DNA from: Mercurialis annua
Lineage: Eukaryota; Streptophyta; Magnoliopsida; Malpighiales; Euphorbiaceae
Assembly: GCF_937616625.2 (NCBI RefSeq)
Contig: NC_065572.1
Coordinates: forward strand, 37,847,653-37,911,652
Length of the DNA: 64,000 nt
Reading direction: 5' to 3'
Positions 12,103 through 22,959 of this stretch are shown one piece after another. The number at the start of each line of letters is the position of its first letter. Position 1 is the first letter of the stretch. The position numbers and the translations under genes were made by a program. The notes below the pieces were generated by a model. The model was not told the DNA's origin. It was given only the letters and a program-made list of their open reading frames with translations, and did no database searches.

Positions 12103-13918
12103 CCACATTTCCATATATAACTTACCCAGATCATTACCGGTGCACACGCAGTCCTAATGATGCCCATTAGGTAGCATGTTCCAACTAGAAGCCATAATAT
12201 AAAAACAGTTCGAAATATACGTACAGTATAATATTTAATATTAAAATAATAATTTGCTTAATAAAGAGGTAAATAGTAAGTACAAACTCACTGCTTGCTA
12301 ATCCACGTGAATACCGCAAGCAACTAATCCTGGTTCGCCTCTGAAGCACGAACAGTAGATGGGTCTAGACAATTAAAATAATTATTAAAACAGACCCTAA
12401 CTCTAGAGAGTACTAGACACTACATAGGACTAGCACAAATAACACGTCGGGAATAAACAATCCAAAGCAACACAAATATACCCAAAAGGTAATAAAGTCC
12501 AATTAATATAAGTCTATTGAGTTCTCGCTTAAAATCCAATATTTAAAAATTATTTAATAATCTTTAAATAATAATTAATTTCCAAATAGTGGGTTAGCCG
12601 AGTTATCATTAACTACCAAGCTAACCTCACTTGTCGGGTGACCCAAGTCTAACCCTACTCAAAACATTTATCAATATAAACCCGAGTTTATATTTAGAAA
12701 ACAATTCAATAAAATAATAGTCCATTTTAAAAGCGGAACTCAATAACTTCAATTTCAAGTAACCCAAGTTACAACCCAAAAACTTAATTAAATAAATCTT
12801 ATAAAAGTTTAGTGACTAAATTGTACTTTAGCCAATTAAGGACTAAACTGTACTTTTGCCAATTTGGGACTAAATTGTACTTTAGCCAATTTGATATCCA
12901 AAATCAATTTAATTGCTTTTGTTTATAATTAAAATAAAATATAAAGTTACTAATCAAAAACTTAAGTTAAATAAGTTTTAAAACGTTTAGGGGTCAAATT
13001 GTAATATAACCAAGTTATACCAAATCGAAATTCAAAGTTAAGTATAATTACCCGAGTAATTATATTGATTAAATTTCCAAATTCGCTTTCGTTTATAACA
13101 TTTAATTACCATTCAAAACGAAATCCAAAGTATTAGGTAATATTTAACTTTAGGGATTTACTTGATTTAGCCTAAACAATTAAATGATTAAAGTGTATAT
13201 TTGACCATCATCAACATTTCAAAACAAAAGGAAATCCCCCCCCCCCCCCCCGCCTAAGCCTTCTGCCATTAACGAATCTTTAGACCATCAGTTCTTAAAC
13301 AAAATTTCAAATTTCAACATATAATCAATTACTAAGCTTTACAATTCAATCCATATGATTAATCCTAACCCACAATAACTCAAAATCAAAACTCATGTAA
13401 CAGTAATGAATTTTGGAGGAACGGCGCAATCCATTCAACGACGATGCCGGAACCAAATGAAAATTCAAACAAGCCAATTCACTTATTTACGATTTCTAAC
13501 ATCCTTGGAGGTCTAAGATCATGAATAACAATGAATTCAACACCAATGAAAGGAATTAACCATCGGCAGTAGACAAAATATTAAGAACAGATTAAGCAAC
13601 TCCAAAAACGGAAACCGTACGGCGAATGGAAACGAGGTCGATCACGTACCGTTCAACAAAAACGAGGTGGGGAATTGAAGGTATATGAGTCTAGAACGTC
13701 TGAGATCAAACGGTTTTGATTTCGATCTAGAAACGAGCAAGAACGAATCAGAAAACCGAAAGACGTTTCAAAATGAAAACTGAGATTTAACGAAACCAGA
13801 AAACTTACCGAGGCACAACTTTGGATGATGATTCCCGCTTTGTTTTTAAGAGAATGAGCAAGGGAATGACGGATAGGGTTTCAGTGAAGTGTGGTGAAGG
13901 TTTTCTATTTAGAAAGCG

Positions 13919-13930
13919 TTTATAAATATC
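13919..13930 (-). promoter_or_regulatory. Candidate TATA box of the chromovirus LTR
   Basis: The minus strand reads GATATTTATAAA about 350 bp inside the LTR start, just downstream of the palindrome cluster. The LTR at 58088 has CTATAAATAG at a similar distance. Transcription would then start near 13895, leaving a very long R-U5. Confidence 0.4.
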
Positions 13931-13992
13931 GAGAGAAACTAGGTCGAAAACGAGTGCGAAGTGGGCTGGATGAAAGGCTCCCATGGCCCGCA

Positions 13993-14113
13993 ATGTTCTC
14001 GCACGAGAACAGCCCATTTGGGCTTGAATCTCGTTCGAGAACCCCTGGTCTCGTAAGAGACCAGGCCTTGAATGATGATTCTCGTTCGAGAATCTTCATT
14101 CTCGAACGGGAAT
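13993..14113 (-). promoter_or_regulatory. Palindrome cluster with heat-shock-element-like sites in LTR U3
   Basis: Inverted repeats visible here include TTCTCG-CA-CGAGAA near 13996, TCTCG-TT-CGAGA near 14029, CCTGGTCTC-GTAA-GAGACCAGG near 14044 and GATTCTCG-TT-CGAGAATC near 14077. TTCGAGAATCTTC at 14085-14097 fits the three-unit heat-shock element TTCnnGAAnnTTC exactly. TTCTCGAA at 14099-14106 and TTCGAGAA at 14034-14041 are two-unit forms. The cluster lies about 60-190 bp upstream of the TATA-like site on the minus strand, where promoter elements would sit. Heat response is an inference. Confidence 0.55.
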
Positions 14114-14278
14114 TCATTAAATTCTTTTTTTTTCTTTTTTTGATTTAAACATTTTATGGTTGAACCACAAATTAAGTCACTCACGAACCAACACGAACCC
14201 GACCATTAACTTCAATTTTTACTTCAAAACGATCGGAAAATTTGTCGGAAAAACGCTGAAAATTTACGGGGTATTACA

Positions 14279-14289
14279 TTCTCCCCAAC
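14279..14289 (-). other. Polypurine tract (plus-strand primer) of the chromovirus
   Basis: The minus strand reads GTTGGGGAGAA directly before the LTR start TGTAATACC. The same tract with the same spacing is seen at 22645-22655 (minus strand) and 54747-54757 (plus strand). Confidence 0.85.
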
Positions 14290-14395
14290 TAATTAAAAAT
14301 TCGTCCACGAATTTAACACGGTAAGCAATTAACACCAGACAACACGTAACACAATTAAAAATTGATAAAATCACAGAAAATCAAGATATCGTACC

Positions 14396-14992
14396 TCACG
14401 GAAAAAGGAAAGGATAGCGATTCCGCATATCCGACTCGGTCTCCCAAGTACATTCTTCAACAGAATGATTGCGCCAGAGAACTTTGACCATCGGAATCTC
14501 CTTGTTCCGCAATTTACGCACTTGCGTATCAACAATCTTAACTGGCTGTTCCTCATAAGAGAGCTCCTGGTCAATCTCAACACTCTGAGGCACAATCACG
14601 TGCGAAGGATCAGAAATGCACTTTCTCAACATAGAAACATGAAACACATGATGTACTAACGACATGTCTGGCGGCAGAACCAGACGATAAGCCACAGCTC
14701 TAATCCTCTCTGAAATCTCATAAGGACCAATAGACCTCGGTGCCAACTTTCCCTTGACACAAAAACGAACCACGTCTTTCATAGGCAAAACCCGAAGAAA
14801 CACGAAATCACCAACATGAAACTTAATGTCTTTTCTCTTCGGATCAGCATAACTCTTATGCCGACTAAAAGCAGTCTCTAACCTCCGCTTAATCAACGGT
14901 ACCTTCTCTGAGGTAATCTGAATAATCTCCGCTCCCGAGAGTTTACGCTCTCCAACCTCCTCCCAACAGATAGGAGATCTACACTTGCGCCC
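14396..14992 (-). pseudogene. Integrase C-terminal domain and chromodomain
   Basis: It continues in frame after the TAA at 14993. VGDFVFLRVLP and the GPYEI motif mark the GPY/F part of the integrase C-terminus. HVSMLRKCISDPSHV follows, and then a chromodomain over about the last 50 residues (EEQPVKIVDTQVRKLRNKEI, VLWRNHSVEECTWE, ending at a TGA at 14396-14398). Chromodomains of this class recognise methylated histone H3 and are thought to direct integration into heterochromatin, which fits the satellite surroundings. Confidence 0.93.
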
Positions 14993-15410
14993 TTACAAAG
15001 CCTCATACGGCGCCATCTCGATACTCGCATGGTAACTGTTATTGTAAGAAAACTCAATCAACGGCAAATGAGTATCCCAGCTACTCTGAAAATCGAGAAC
15101 ACACATCCTGAGCATATCCTCCAACTTCTGAATAGTTCTCTCAGACTGACCATCAGTCTGAGGATGAAAAGATGTACTGAAATCCAACCGAGTACCCACG
15201 GATACCTGTAACGCTTTCCAGAACCTCAAAGTAAACACAGAACCTCTGTCTGAAACAATAGAAACCGGTACACCATGCAAACTGACAATCTTGTCGATGT
15301 ATAAGTGAGGCAACCTCGAAGCAGTATACGAAACCTTAATTAAAAGGAAATGAGCTGACTTGGTCATACGGTCAACTATAACCCAGATGGAATCGTACCC
15401 TGTCGAGTAC
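14993..15410 (-). pseudogene. Integrase catalytic core (second Asp and Glu of DDE)
   Basis: After the frame change near 15395-15415 the core continues with [11 protein letters not shown], then SDRGSVF (second catalytic Asp) and [10 protein letters not shown] (catalytic Glu). There are 35 residues between them, the D,D-35-E spacing of retroviral-type integrases. The region MAPYEAL follows and is cut by a TAA at 14993-14995. The stretch also reads open further upstream, but that part is out of frame. Confidence 0.93.
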
Positions 15411-15987
15411 ATGGTAAACCAACCACAAAATCCATAGCAATTCGCTCCCACTTCCACTCTGGAATAGGTAGTGGTTGCAAATAGACAAAAGGTCTCTGAT
15501 GCTCCAGCTTCACCTGCTGGCAAATCAGACACTTAGAAACATACTCAGCGACATTCTTCTTCATCCCGCTCCACCAGTAGGTACCCTTAAGATCATGGTA
15601 CATCTTATTAGAACCCGGATGAACACTATAAGCAGACTTGTGCGCTTCTTCCAGAATCTGGTCCCTCAAACCATCTGAATCTGGAACACACAGTCTCGAA
15701 CCATGTCTTAGAACACCATCCAGAAAAGTAAACTCAGAATTACCGTCCTGCTGAATCTCCTCAATAATCCGTTTCAACTGTGGATCCTCAGCTTGTAAAG
15801 CTTTAATCCGATCAATCAAAACGGGTTGCACTTGTAACTGTGCTAACAAACAACCGGCCTGAGAAACCTGAAAACCATAGCCTGAAGCTATCAAATTGTG
15901 CCACTCTCTAACCATGGGTCTACGCCCAATCTCAAAAATATGAGCCAAACTGCCTGAAGACTTGCGACTCAACGCATCGGCTACCAC
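15376..15987 (-). pseudogene. Integrase N-terminal part (HHCC zinc finger and first catalytic Asp)
   Basis: The reading starts with VADALSRK, the usual RNase H/integrase junction. The zinc-binding HHCC domain is visible as His116 (EEAHKS), His123 (SVHPG) and CLIC (Cys153, Cys156). The catalytic core begins at residues about 179-192 ([14 protein letters not shown]), with the first DDE Asp at 186. The true frame is left near 15395-15415, so the last few residues of this stretch are not integrase. Confidence 0.93.
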
Positions 15988-16271
15988 ATTAGCTTACCAG
16001 GATGGTACTGAATAGTGCAGTTGTAGTCTTTCAGCAACTCTAGCCATCTCCTCTGTCTCAAGTTCAACTCTCTCTGATCAAAGATATATTTCAGACTCTT
16101 GTGATCAGTGAAAATCTCACAAGTAGCACCATACAAGTAATGCCTCCAAATTTTCAGCGCAAAAACCACAGCTACCAACTCTAAGTCATGAGTAGGGTAA
16201 TTCACCTCATGCTTCTTCAACTGTCTGGAAGCATAGGCAATCACCTGTCCATGTTGCATCAGAACGCAACC
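15981..16271 (-). pseudogene. RNase H remnant of chromovirus pol
   Basis: It continues in frame after the TAG at 16272. Visible are [33 protein letters not shown] (catalytic Glu) and [10 protein letters not shown] (catalytic Asp), all typical of the Ty3/gypsy RNase H that degrades the RNA strand after cDNA synthesis. The frame is lost near 15985-15995 just after YHPGK, by what looks like a one-base deletion, and the reading continues in another frame into the integrase. Confidence 0.93.
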
Positions 16272-16949
16272 CTAACCAATACGAGACGCATCACAATACA
16301 CTGTGAAACCATCAATGCCAGAAGGCAATGCCAAAAGCGGAGCTGTAGTCAAAATCTCCTTGAGCTTCTCAAAGCTCGCCTCGCACTTGTCAGTCCACTC
16401 AAACTTAACACCCTTTTGTGTCAGTTTAGCCAACGGTGCAGATATTCTGGAGAAATCTTGCATGAACCGACGATAGTAGCCAGCTAAACCCAGAAATCTT
16501 CTGATCTCGGTAACTGACCTCGGCCTCTGCCAATCCATAACCGCCTCAATCTTCTTCGGATCAACCTTGATCCCATCTTTCGACACTACGTGTCCTAGAA
16601 AGGTAACCTGATCCAACCAGAACTCACATTTTGAGAACTTAGCATACAACTGATGCTCACGCAACGTCTGTAGTATAGTCCTCAAATGGTAAGCATGATC
16701 CTCCTCACTCCGAGAATAGATCAAAATGTCATCAATGAAAACGATAACGAATTGATCTAAAAACGGCTTAAACACTTTGTTCATCATATCCATAAACGCT
16801 GCTGGTGCGTTAGTCAGACCAAAGGACATAACCAGAAACTCAAAATGTCCATAACGAGTCCGAAAAGCAGTCTTAGGCACATCTGCATCACAGATCCGAA
16901 GCTGATGATACCCAGATCTCAAATCAATCTTGGAAAAACACTTCGCACC
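16272..16949 (-). pseudogene. Reverse transcriptase core and start of RNase H
   Basis: This is the same frame as the preceding piece, resumed after the TAG at 16950. It contains the [15 protein letters not shown] block, the catalytic FIDD box (at about 16728-16739, the Ty3/gypsy equivalent of YxDD), the thumb region [11 protein letters not shown] and the connection motif [11 protein letters not shown]. The enzyme copies the element RNA into cDNA inside virus-like particles. The piece ends in the first RNase H strand (VYCDAS, with its catalytic Asp) at a TAG at 16272-16274. Confidence 0.95.
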
Positions 16950-17789
16950 CTACAACTGGTCAAACAAATCATCGATGCGAGGAAGAGGATATCTGTTCTT
17001 GACAGTAACCTTGTTCAACTGTCTGTAGTCGATACACAGTCGAAAGGAACCGTCTTTCTTCTTCACAAACAGAACTGGAGCACCCCATGGAGAAGTACTC
17101 GGTCTGAACCCGCTATCCAATAACTCTTGTAACTGGTCCTTCAACTCCTTCAGCTCTGCAGGAGCCATCCGATACGGCGGTATCGAAATCGGAGCTGTAC
17201 CAGAAACCACATCAATGCAAAACTCAATCTCACGGTCAGTTGGTAATCCAGGCAATTCCTCTGGAAACACATCAGTGAACTCATTCACTATCGGAACACT
17301 ATGCATATCACCACTATCAATCTCCAAATCACGAACCATAACAAGAAAACCCTGGCAACCCTTGCCTAACATCCGCTTCACCTTGATGGCGGAAATCAGA
17401 TTTTTAGGTCTCTCCGCCTTTTCTCCCTGAAAGGAAAAAGGTAGATCACCTGGAATCCTGAACTCGACTGGCTTCCCTCGACAGTCAATAAAAGCATAAT
17501 GGCGCGACAGCCAATCCATCCCCATGATGAAATCAAAAGAAAGAACGTCAAGCACAATCAAATCAGCACATAATTCTCTACCCTGAATAACCACTGGACA
17601 AGAAGGATAAACGACGTCCACTATTACACCTTCAGACATAGGTGTAGACACAGCTAGAGGTTCACTCAAAACAGATGGTGCCATACCCAATTTCCCAATA
17701 AAACATGTAGACACAAACGAATGGGTTGCACTCGCATCAAATAATACCAAAGCATCAATAAAAGAAATTGGAATGGTACCTTGCACCAC
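16950..17789 (-). pseudogene. Protease and start of reverse transcriptase (chromovirus pol)
   Basis: The stop-free stretch is 279 residues. Residues about 12-30 ([14 protein letters not shown]) match the aspartic protease active-site region, and [14 protein letters not shown] (90-103) is the typical downstream protease motif of this group. The usual D-[ST]-G triad reads D-A-S: the catalytic Asp is kept but the Gly is not. From about residue 205 the reverse transcriptase begins, with [20 protein letters not shown] (227-246) and LCIDYRQLN (251-259). The reading ends at a TAG at 16950-16952 that cuts the reverse transcriptase. The upstream boundary with gag is not exact; the start used is only the first Met after the 17811 stop. 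Confidence 0.93.
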
Positions 17790-18139
17790 AGCATTTGATG
17801 CACGCGCATCCTAAGGAGTAAGAGCAAACACTCTGGCCTGACCCTACGGCTGCTACTGCGAACTCTGCCCAGTACCATAACTGTTGGAACCTCTACCACC
17901 GTTACCACGGCCACAAAAACCTCTGCCACCGGAACCTCGGCCCCGCTGGCCAACAAAAGATGCTGCAGGTTGAGAGTACCCTACAAACTGTGTAAACGCA
18001 GGTCTCTGCTGCTGGTAAGACGACTGCGCCACACTGCAGTTAGACATCTGCTGCCCAGATGTCGGACACTCACTGGAAAAATGACCCGACTGGCCACAAG
18101 AGAAACAACCTCCAGGAGCTAAGTGACACTGACCATAAC
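17790..18139 (-). pseudogene. gag C-terminal remnant with CCHC zinc knuckle
   Basis: Translation on the minus strand gives CFSCGQSGHFSSEC at 18063-18107, a CX2CX4HX4C zinc knuckle that binds the genomic RNA in the nucleocapsid part of Gag. It is followed by a Gly/Arg-rich low-complexity stretch and then by three in-frame TAG stops between 17855 and 17811. The N-terminal capsid part is missing, because the element is cut at about 18139 where satellite resumes. It is in frame with the protease that follows. Confidence 0.85.
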
Positions 18140-19633
18140 ATATGAAACAAATCTAAACGTTTCAGCTTTTTAGCGATTTAAGCCAACGTTTACAAAGGTT
18201 ACGAAACAAATCCAAATTTATCAGCTTTTTAGAAATTTAAGCCAAACGTTACGAAATAAATCCAAGCGTTTCACCTTTTTAACAATTTAAGCAAAACGTT
18301 TACAAACGGTATGAAACAAATCCAAGCGTTTCACCTTTTTAGCAATTTAAGCCAAACATTTACAAACGTTACGAAACAAGTCGAAACGTTTTACCTTTTT
18401 ACCGATTTAAGCCAAACGTTTACAAATATTATGAAACAAATCCAAACGTTTAACCTTTTTAGTGATTTAACCCAAAAGGTTACAAACAATTACGAAACAA
18501 ATCTAAACGTTTCACCTTTTTAGCGATTGAAGCCAAACGTTTACAAATATTACAAAACAAATTCAACTGTTTCACCTTTTTACCAATTTAAGCCAAACGT
18601 TTACAAACGTTACAAAACAAAACCAAACGTTTAAAACGTTACAAAACAAATCGAAACGTTTCACATTTTTAACGATTTAAGCCAAACATTTACAAACATT
18701 ACGAAACAAAGCCAAGCGTTTAACCTTTTTTGTGATTTAAGCCAAACGTTACGAAACAAATTCGAGCGTTTCACCTTTTTAGCAATTTAAGCCAAAATTT
18801 TACAACGTTATGAAAGAAATCCAAGCGTTTCACCTTTTTAGCAATTTAAGACAAACGTTTACAAACGTTATGAAATAAATCCAAACGTTTCACCTTTTTA
18901 GCTATTTAAGCCAAGTAATTACAAACGTTACGAAAAAAATTCAAATGTTTCACCTTTTTAGCGATATAAGAAAAACGTTTACAAACGTTATGAAATAAAT
19001 CCAAACATTTCCCCTTTTTAGCGATTTAAGCCAAACATTTACAAACGTTGCGAAACAAATCCAAGTGTTTCCCCTTTTTAGCAATTTAAGCCAAACATTT
19101 AGAAACGTTACGAAACAAATCCAAACGTTTCACCTTTTTAGTTATTTATGCCAAACGTTTACAAATGTTACGAAACAAATCCAAACGTTTTGAAACAAAT
19201 CCAAAAGTTTAAAACGTTACGAAGCAAATTCAAACGTTTCCCCTTTTTAGCGATTTAAGTCAAATATTTACAAACGTTATGAAATAAAGACAAACCTTTT
19301 TAAACGTTACGAAACAAATCCAAGCGTTTGATCTTTATAGCAATTTAAGCGAAATGTTTACAAACGTTACGAAACAAAACCAAACGTTTCACCTTTTTAG
19401 CGATTTAAGCCAAACGTATACAAACGTTACTAAACAAATCCAAGCGTTTCCCCTTTCTAGTAATTTAAGCCAAACGTTTACTAACGTTGCGAAACAAAAC
19501 CAAACGTTTCACATTTTCGGCGATTTAAGCCAAACCTTTACAAACGCTACGAAACAAATCCGATCGTTTCATCTTTTTAGCGATTGAACCCAAACGTTTA
19601 CAAACGTTATGAAACAAATCAAACATTTTACCT
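18140..19633 (+). repeat. 60-bp satellite array 2 (about 25 monomers)
   Basis: It has the same monomer and orientation as the first array, but is strongly diverged, with several shortened monomers (for example near 18250, 18640 and 19195-19220). It joins the broken gag on the left at about 18139 and a truncated LTR on the right at about 19634, with no spacer on either side. Confidence 0.93.
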
Positions 19634-22600
19634 TAAACGTGGCAGAAGTACATATTAACCCAAGTCAATAAAAGAATGCCAAAACAGCAATGATCCATTG
19701 ACTAAGTTTATAGAAATTATTAGACATAAATAACTTCTAATTACTACTGCGGTCTAAGAAAAAAATCAGTTTAATAAACTTTATTAAATAAAGTAAAACC
19801 TCCGAGGAAATAAAGAATCGGAGAGCAGCTGACTCGCTCATATCATAACCCTGGAAAAATTGGAAAAACAACGGGGTCAGATATACTAAGATGTGTTCAT
19901 ATTACTATATACATTTATCAAGTGGAAAACCTTTAAAACCCTTTTAAAACATTTGATAACAACATTACGTATAATAGTTGGAACCCTAATCCACAATACT
20001 AAATATAACCATAATCCAATAGGTATGGTCCCGAGAGCTGAGCTACACCGAGTTACCACCGACCACTCTTAATTCATAACCAAAGTTCCGAGAGCTGAGC
20101 TACACCGAATTACTCTACTGGTCCCGAGAGCTATGCTCACACCGAGTTACCAACACATATCACATACCTTATCTAGATCAATACCGGTGCACACGCAATT
20201 CTAATGATACCCATTAGGTAGCATGTTCCAACTAAAAGACATAATGGCAAAACAATTCAAAATATACATATAGTGTATATTTATATATTAAAATAACAAT
20301 TTACTTTGTAAAGCGGTAAATAGTAAATACACACTCATTGCTTGCTAATCCACGTGATAACCTGGCAAGCAATCTAATCCTGGTTCGTCTCCGAAGCACA
20401 AACGGTTGACGAGTCTAAACAATATATATAATTATTAAAACAAACCCTAACTCTAAAGAGTATTAGACACCACATAGGACTAGCACAATACTCAAATAAA
20501 TTATAATGTCCAAAAATAATACAAGTCTATTGAATTCCCGCTTTAAAATCCATTTCAAAAAATATTATTTAATTAATTATTAAATAATGGATCGAATAAA
20601 TTTCCAAAAAGTGGATTAGCCGAGTTACCGATAACTAACAAGCTAACTTCACATGTCGGGCGACCCAAGTCTAACCCGACCCAAATATTTTATAAAAATT
20701 ATAAACCATAGTTTATAATTCGAAAATAATACATATTGATAAAATAATAATTAAATATTGAAATGGAACTCAATTACTTAAAACACAAGTAACCAATGAC
20801 AAAATTAATTATTTAACTAAAATAAATTAAAAATAATAATGTAAGAGCTAAATTTTAATTTAGCCAATTTGACACGCTAAACCAAAATTCTCAAAATAAT
20901 AATTACACGAGTAATTATCTGATAAAAAATATAATATTAATTGTTTCCCGATTATAATAATCAAAATAATTTAAATTATAATCAAATCAAAATTATTTTT
21001 TATTTATAACATAATATTAAGGGTTAATTACATATAAAATCACCACCTTTACACGAAATTGCAAAAATAACACGACCTTTAAAACGTGGCAATTCAGGGC
21101 ACCACCTATCATTTCTTTTTAAAAATAACACGGGCACATTTTTAGTGGCATTTTTGCTGACGTGGCGTGACACGTGGTACTCTCATCGGGTGTCCAAGTC
21201 AGCAAAATTTTATCAAAAAACGTGCCCATTTTGTTTTTGAAAAGAAATGAAAGGTGATGCCCTGAATTGACACGTTTTAAAGGTCGTGTTATGTTTGAAA
21301 ATTCGTGTAAAGGTGGTGATTTTATATGTAATTAACCCTAATATTAACAAATAGCAATTTAGAAATCAAAACGATAATTGAAAGTTCGGTTTCAAATCGA
21401 TATTTTATAATTTAATAACCTTTAAATAATATCAACCTAACCAATAGAAAAGAAAGAGTAAATCAAGAACAATGGACAAGCAATTTAAAGGACAAACTTG
21501 AATTGTTACATTTCCCGCCAACATCACCATGAACACAAAGAACATGAACCTAAACTCATTACAGAAGCCATTTCCAAATAATTAATTTAACTCATAATCA
21601 TTAAACCATAACATGAAACCGAACCAACAGCTAAACAACAAGGAATTAAACTAAGAAACCATGGCCAAAAGAATAAGGAACTCACATATTAAAACAACAA
21701 TTTATTTCAGTCTCATAATACTCAATACCATGAACTCATAATTACGACACAATCCCATATAACCATCATCTACTGAATCAAGAATAACACACAAAAACGA
21801 TGAAACGGAGGCGGCTATAGCGGATTGATTTACGTACCGTTTGACGTAAAACGAAAAGTAAAAACATAGAGTACTGAGTCTACTTTCACGGGGACGAGAC
21901 AGATCCAAATTTGATCCGAAAACGACGGAGAACGGATCGAAAAACGAAGGTATCGATTATAAACTCAAAACTGAAAATAACTAAAAACGGTAAAACGGCG
22001 GCGGCTCAAACGAAGAAGTTAACGTACCGTTTCCGATTCCGAAACTTTACAATTGTAGAGATTGAGTCCACTATCGCTGGGATGAGATGTATCTCAATTT
22101 GGTTCTAAAACGAGTGAAATATCAATTAAGAACGGAAGTCGCATTTCTGAACCAAAACAGAACAAAAACAATGGGTGAAGGATGAATGGTTTTCATAGGA
22201 TTTGCAAGGTAGATGACGGCTAGGGTTTTCAGAAAAAAGAGCAAGAAAAAATAGAATAGGGTTTGAAACAATAGAAGCAAAACGCGTAACAGGTCTTTCT
22301 ATCTAATTGAGTTAATAAACTGATCCTACGTCTATTTATTTGATTCTATCTTTGTGCAGCCACTGATTTAATCAATTCCAATGAGACCATTACATGAGCC
22401 AATTTGTCAACAATTTCCTCCTATTGGTCATTTACAATTATTGTTTATTATTTTGCTATAAAAATTATTGAATCAATTTATTGGGCCAAGGGAAAAGTCC
22501 TGGGCCACAAATCAACCTGAACCTGCCAACGAACCACAACGAACCGATAACGAAAACACAAACCCGAACACGGTAATAATAAAAGAAGAAAATACAACCG

Positions 22601-22644
22601 AAAACTCATCGGAATACGCCGGAAAAAATATACGGGATATTACA
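19634..22644 (-). repeat. 3' LTR of non-autonomous element 2, end-truncated, with MITE insertion
   Basis: On the minus strand it starts TGTAATATCCCG at 22644 after a polypurine tract. From 19634 up to about 21400 it matches the 5' LTR at 27215-28650 with many substitutions. The last roughly 210 bp (present at 27006-27215) are missing and satellite takes over at 19633. The triple repeat is at about 20027-20151 and a CACGTG palindrome at 20351-20356. A 318-bp MITE (21021-21338) is present here and absent from the partner LTR. The 21.4-22.6 kb part, the U3 side, has no partner in the window because the other LTR is truncated there. Confidence 0.88.
21021..21338. mobile_element. MULE-type MITE 1 (318 bp, 9-bp target duplication)
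   Basis: The ends are long inverted repeats starting GGGTTAATTACATATAAAAT and matching for more than 100 bp with few mismatches. It is flanked by the direct repeat TAATATTAA (21012-21020 and 21339-21347). The partner LTR at about 28571 has a single uninterrupted AAATATTAAC at this place, so the empty site is visible. Nine-base duplications point to Mutator-like transposase. It has no coding capacity. Confidence 0.88.
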
Positions 22645-22655
22645 TTCTCCCCAAC
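22645..22655 (-). other. Polypurine tract of element 2
   Basis: The minus strand reads GTTGGGGAGAA directly before the LTR start at 22644. Next to it, ATTCGAGGACGAATTTTTAA on the minus strand is shared with 54725-54744 and nearly with 14290-14316. Confidence 0.82.
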
Positions 22656-22959
22656 TTATTAAAAATTCGTCCTCGAATTTACCCCAAAATCAAAGTCAAA
22701 TAAAAACAATTATAGCACGCATAAAATCACACGTAACTCAAAATACGGAGCAACGCATCCTTAACGAAACGAAAGGAAACAACTACGAATAATAATTTCT
22801 GATTCCACAAATCATTTTACGACCAAGAGAAAACTCAACGGAAACAAAATAAAAACTGCAATCTCAAGAGATTAAACAAAACTCTTACCCAAATGTACTT
22901 CTACCACAATGACAGCCGAGGAGAGGCAAACGATACAAAACATAACTTTACCGAAACAC

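Larger units (their letters stand above)
11395..14278 (-). repeat. 3' LTR of a Ty3/gypsy chromovirus (2884 bp)
   Basis: Read on the minus strand the LTR starts TGTAATACCCCG at 14278, just after a polypurine tract, and ends CGTGACA at 11395, where satellite resumes. Its body is homologous to the LTRs at 19634-22644, 27006-28650 and 58088-60919. Shared parts are the triple repeat at 11985-12102, a CACGTG palindrome at 12304-12309 and the block saying ctgaccccgttgttttccc on the minus strand. U3 holds a palindrome cluster (13993-14113) and a TATA-like site (13919-13930). A run of 16 C at 13236-13251 breaks the body. No target-site duplication can be tested because the 5' end of the element is lost. 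Confidence 0.93.
14396..18139 (-). pseudogene. Broken gag-pol polyprotein of a Tekay/Del-type chromovirus
   Basis: Remnants run in the order gag zinc knuckle, protease, reverse transcriptase, RNase H, integrase, chromodomain, which is the Ty3/gypsy order. All of it from 18139 to about 15990 is in one frame, so gag and pol were a single polyprotein. In-frame stops lie at 17853-17855, 17844-17846, 17811-17813, 16950-16952, 16272-16274 and 14993-14995. Frame changes lie near 15985-15995 and near 15395-15415. The 5' part (most of gag, primer site, 5' LTR) is gone: satellite begins directly at about 18140. It cannot encode a working polyprotein. The chromodomain places it in the chromoviruses; Tekay/Del is my best clade guess from LTR length and chromodomain form. 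Confidence 0.95.

Noticed and set aside
13236..13251. Run of 16 C as a regulatory or structural signal
   Set aside because: It is a homopolymer absent from the other LTRs; replication slippage or a sequencing-length error is more likely.
13805..14184. Overlapping short frames in U3 of LTR 1
   Set aside because: They cover a palindrome cluster and promoter region; several overlap on both strands and none resembles a protein family.
14465..17430. Plus-strand frames within the chromovirus pol region
   Set aside because: They overlap clear minus-strand reverse transcriptase and integrase domains and have no recognisable motif.
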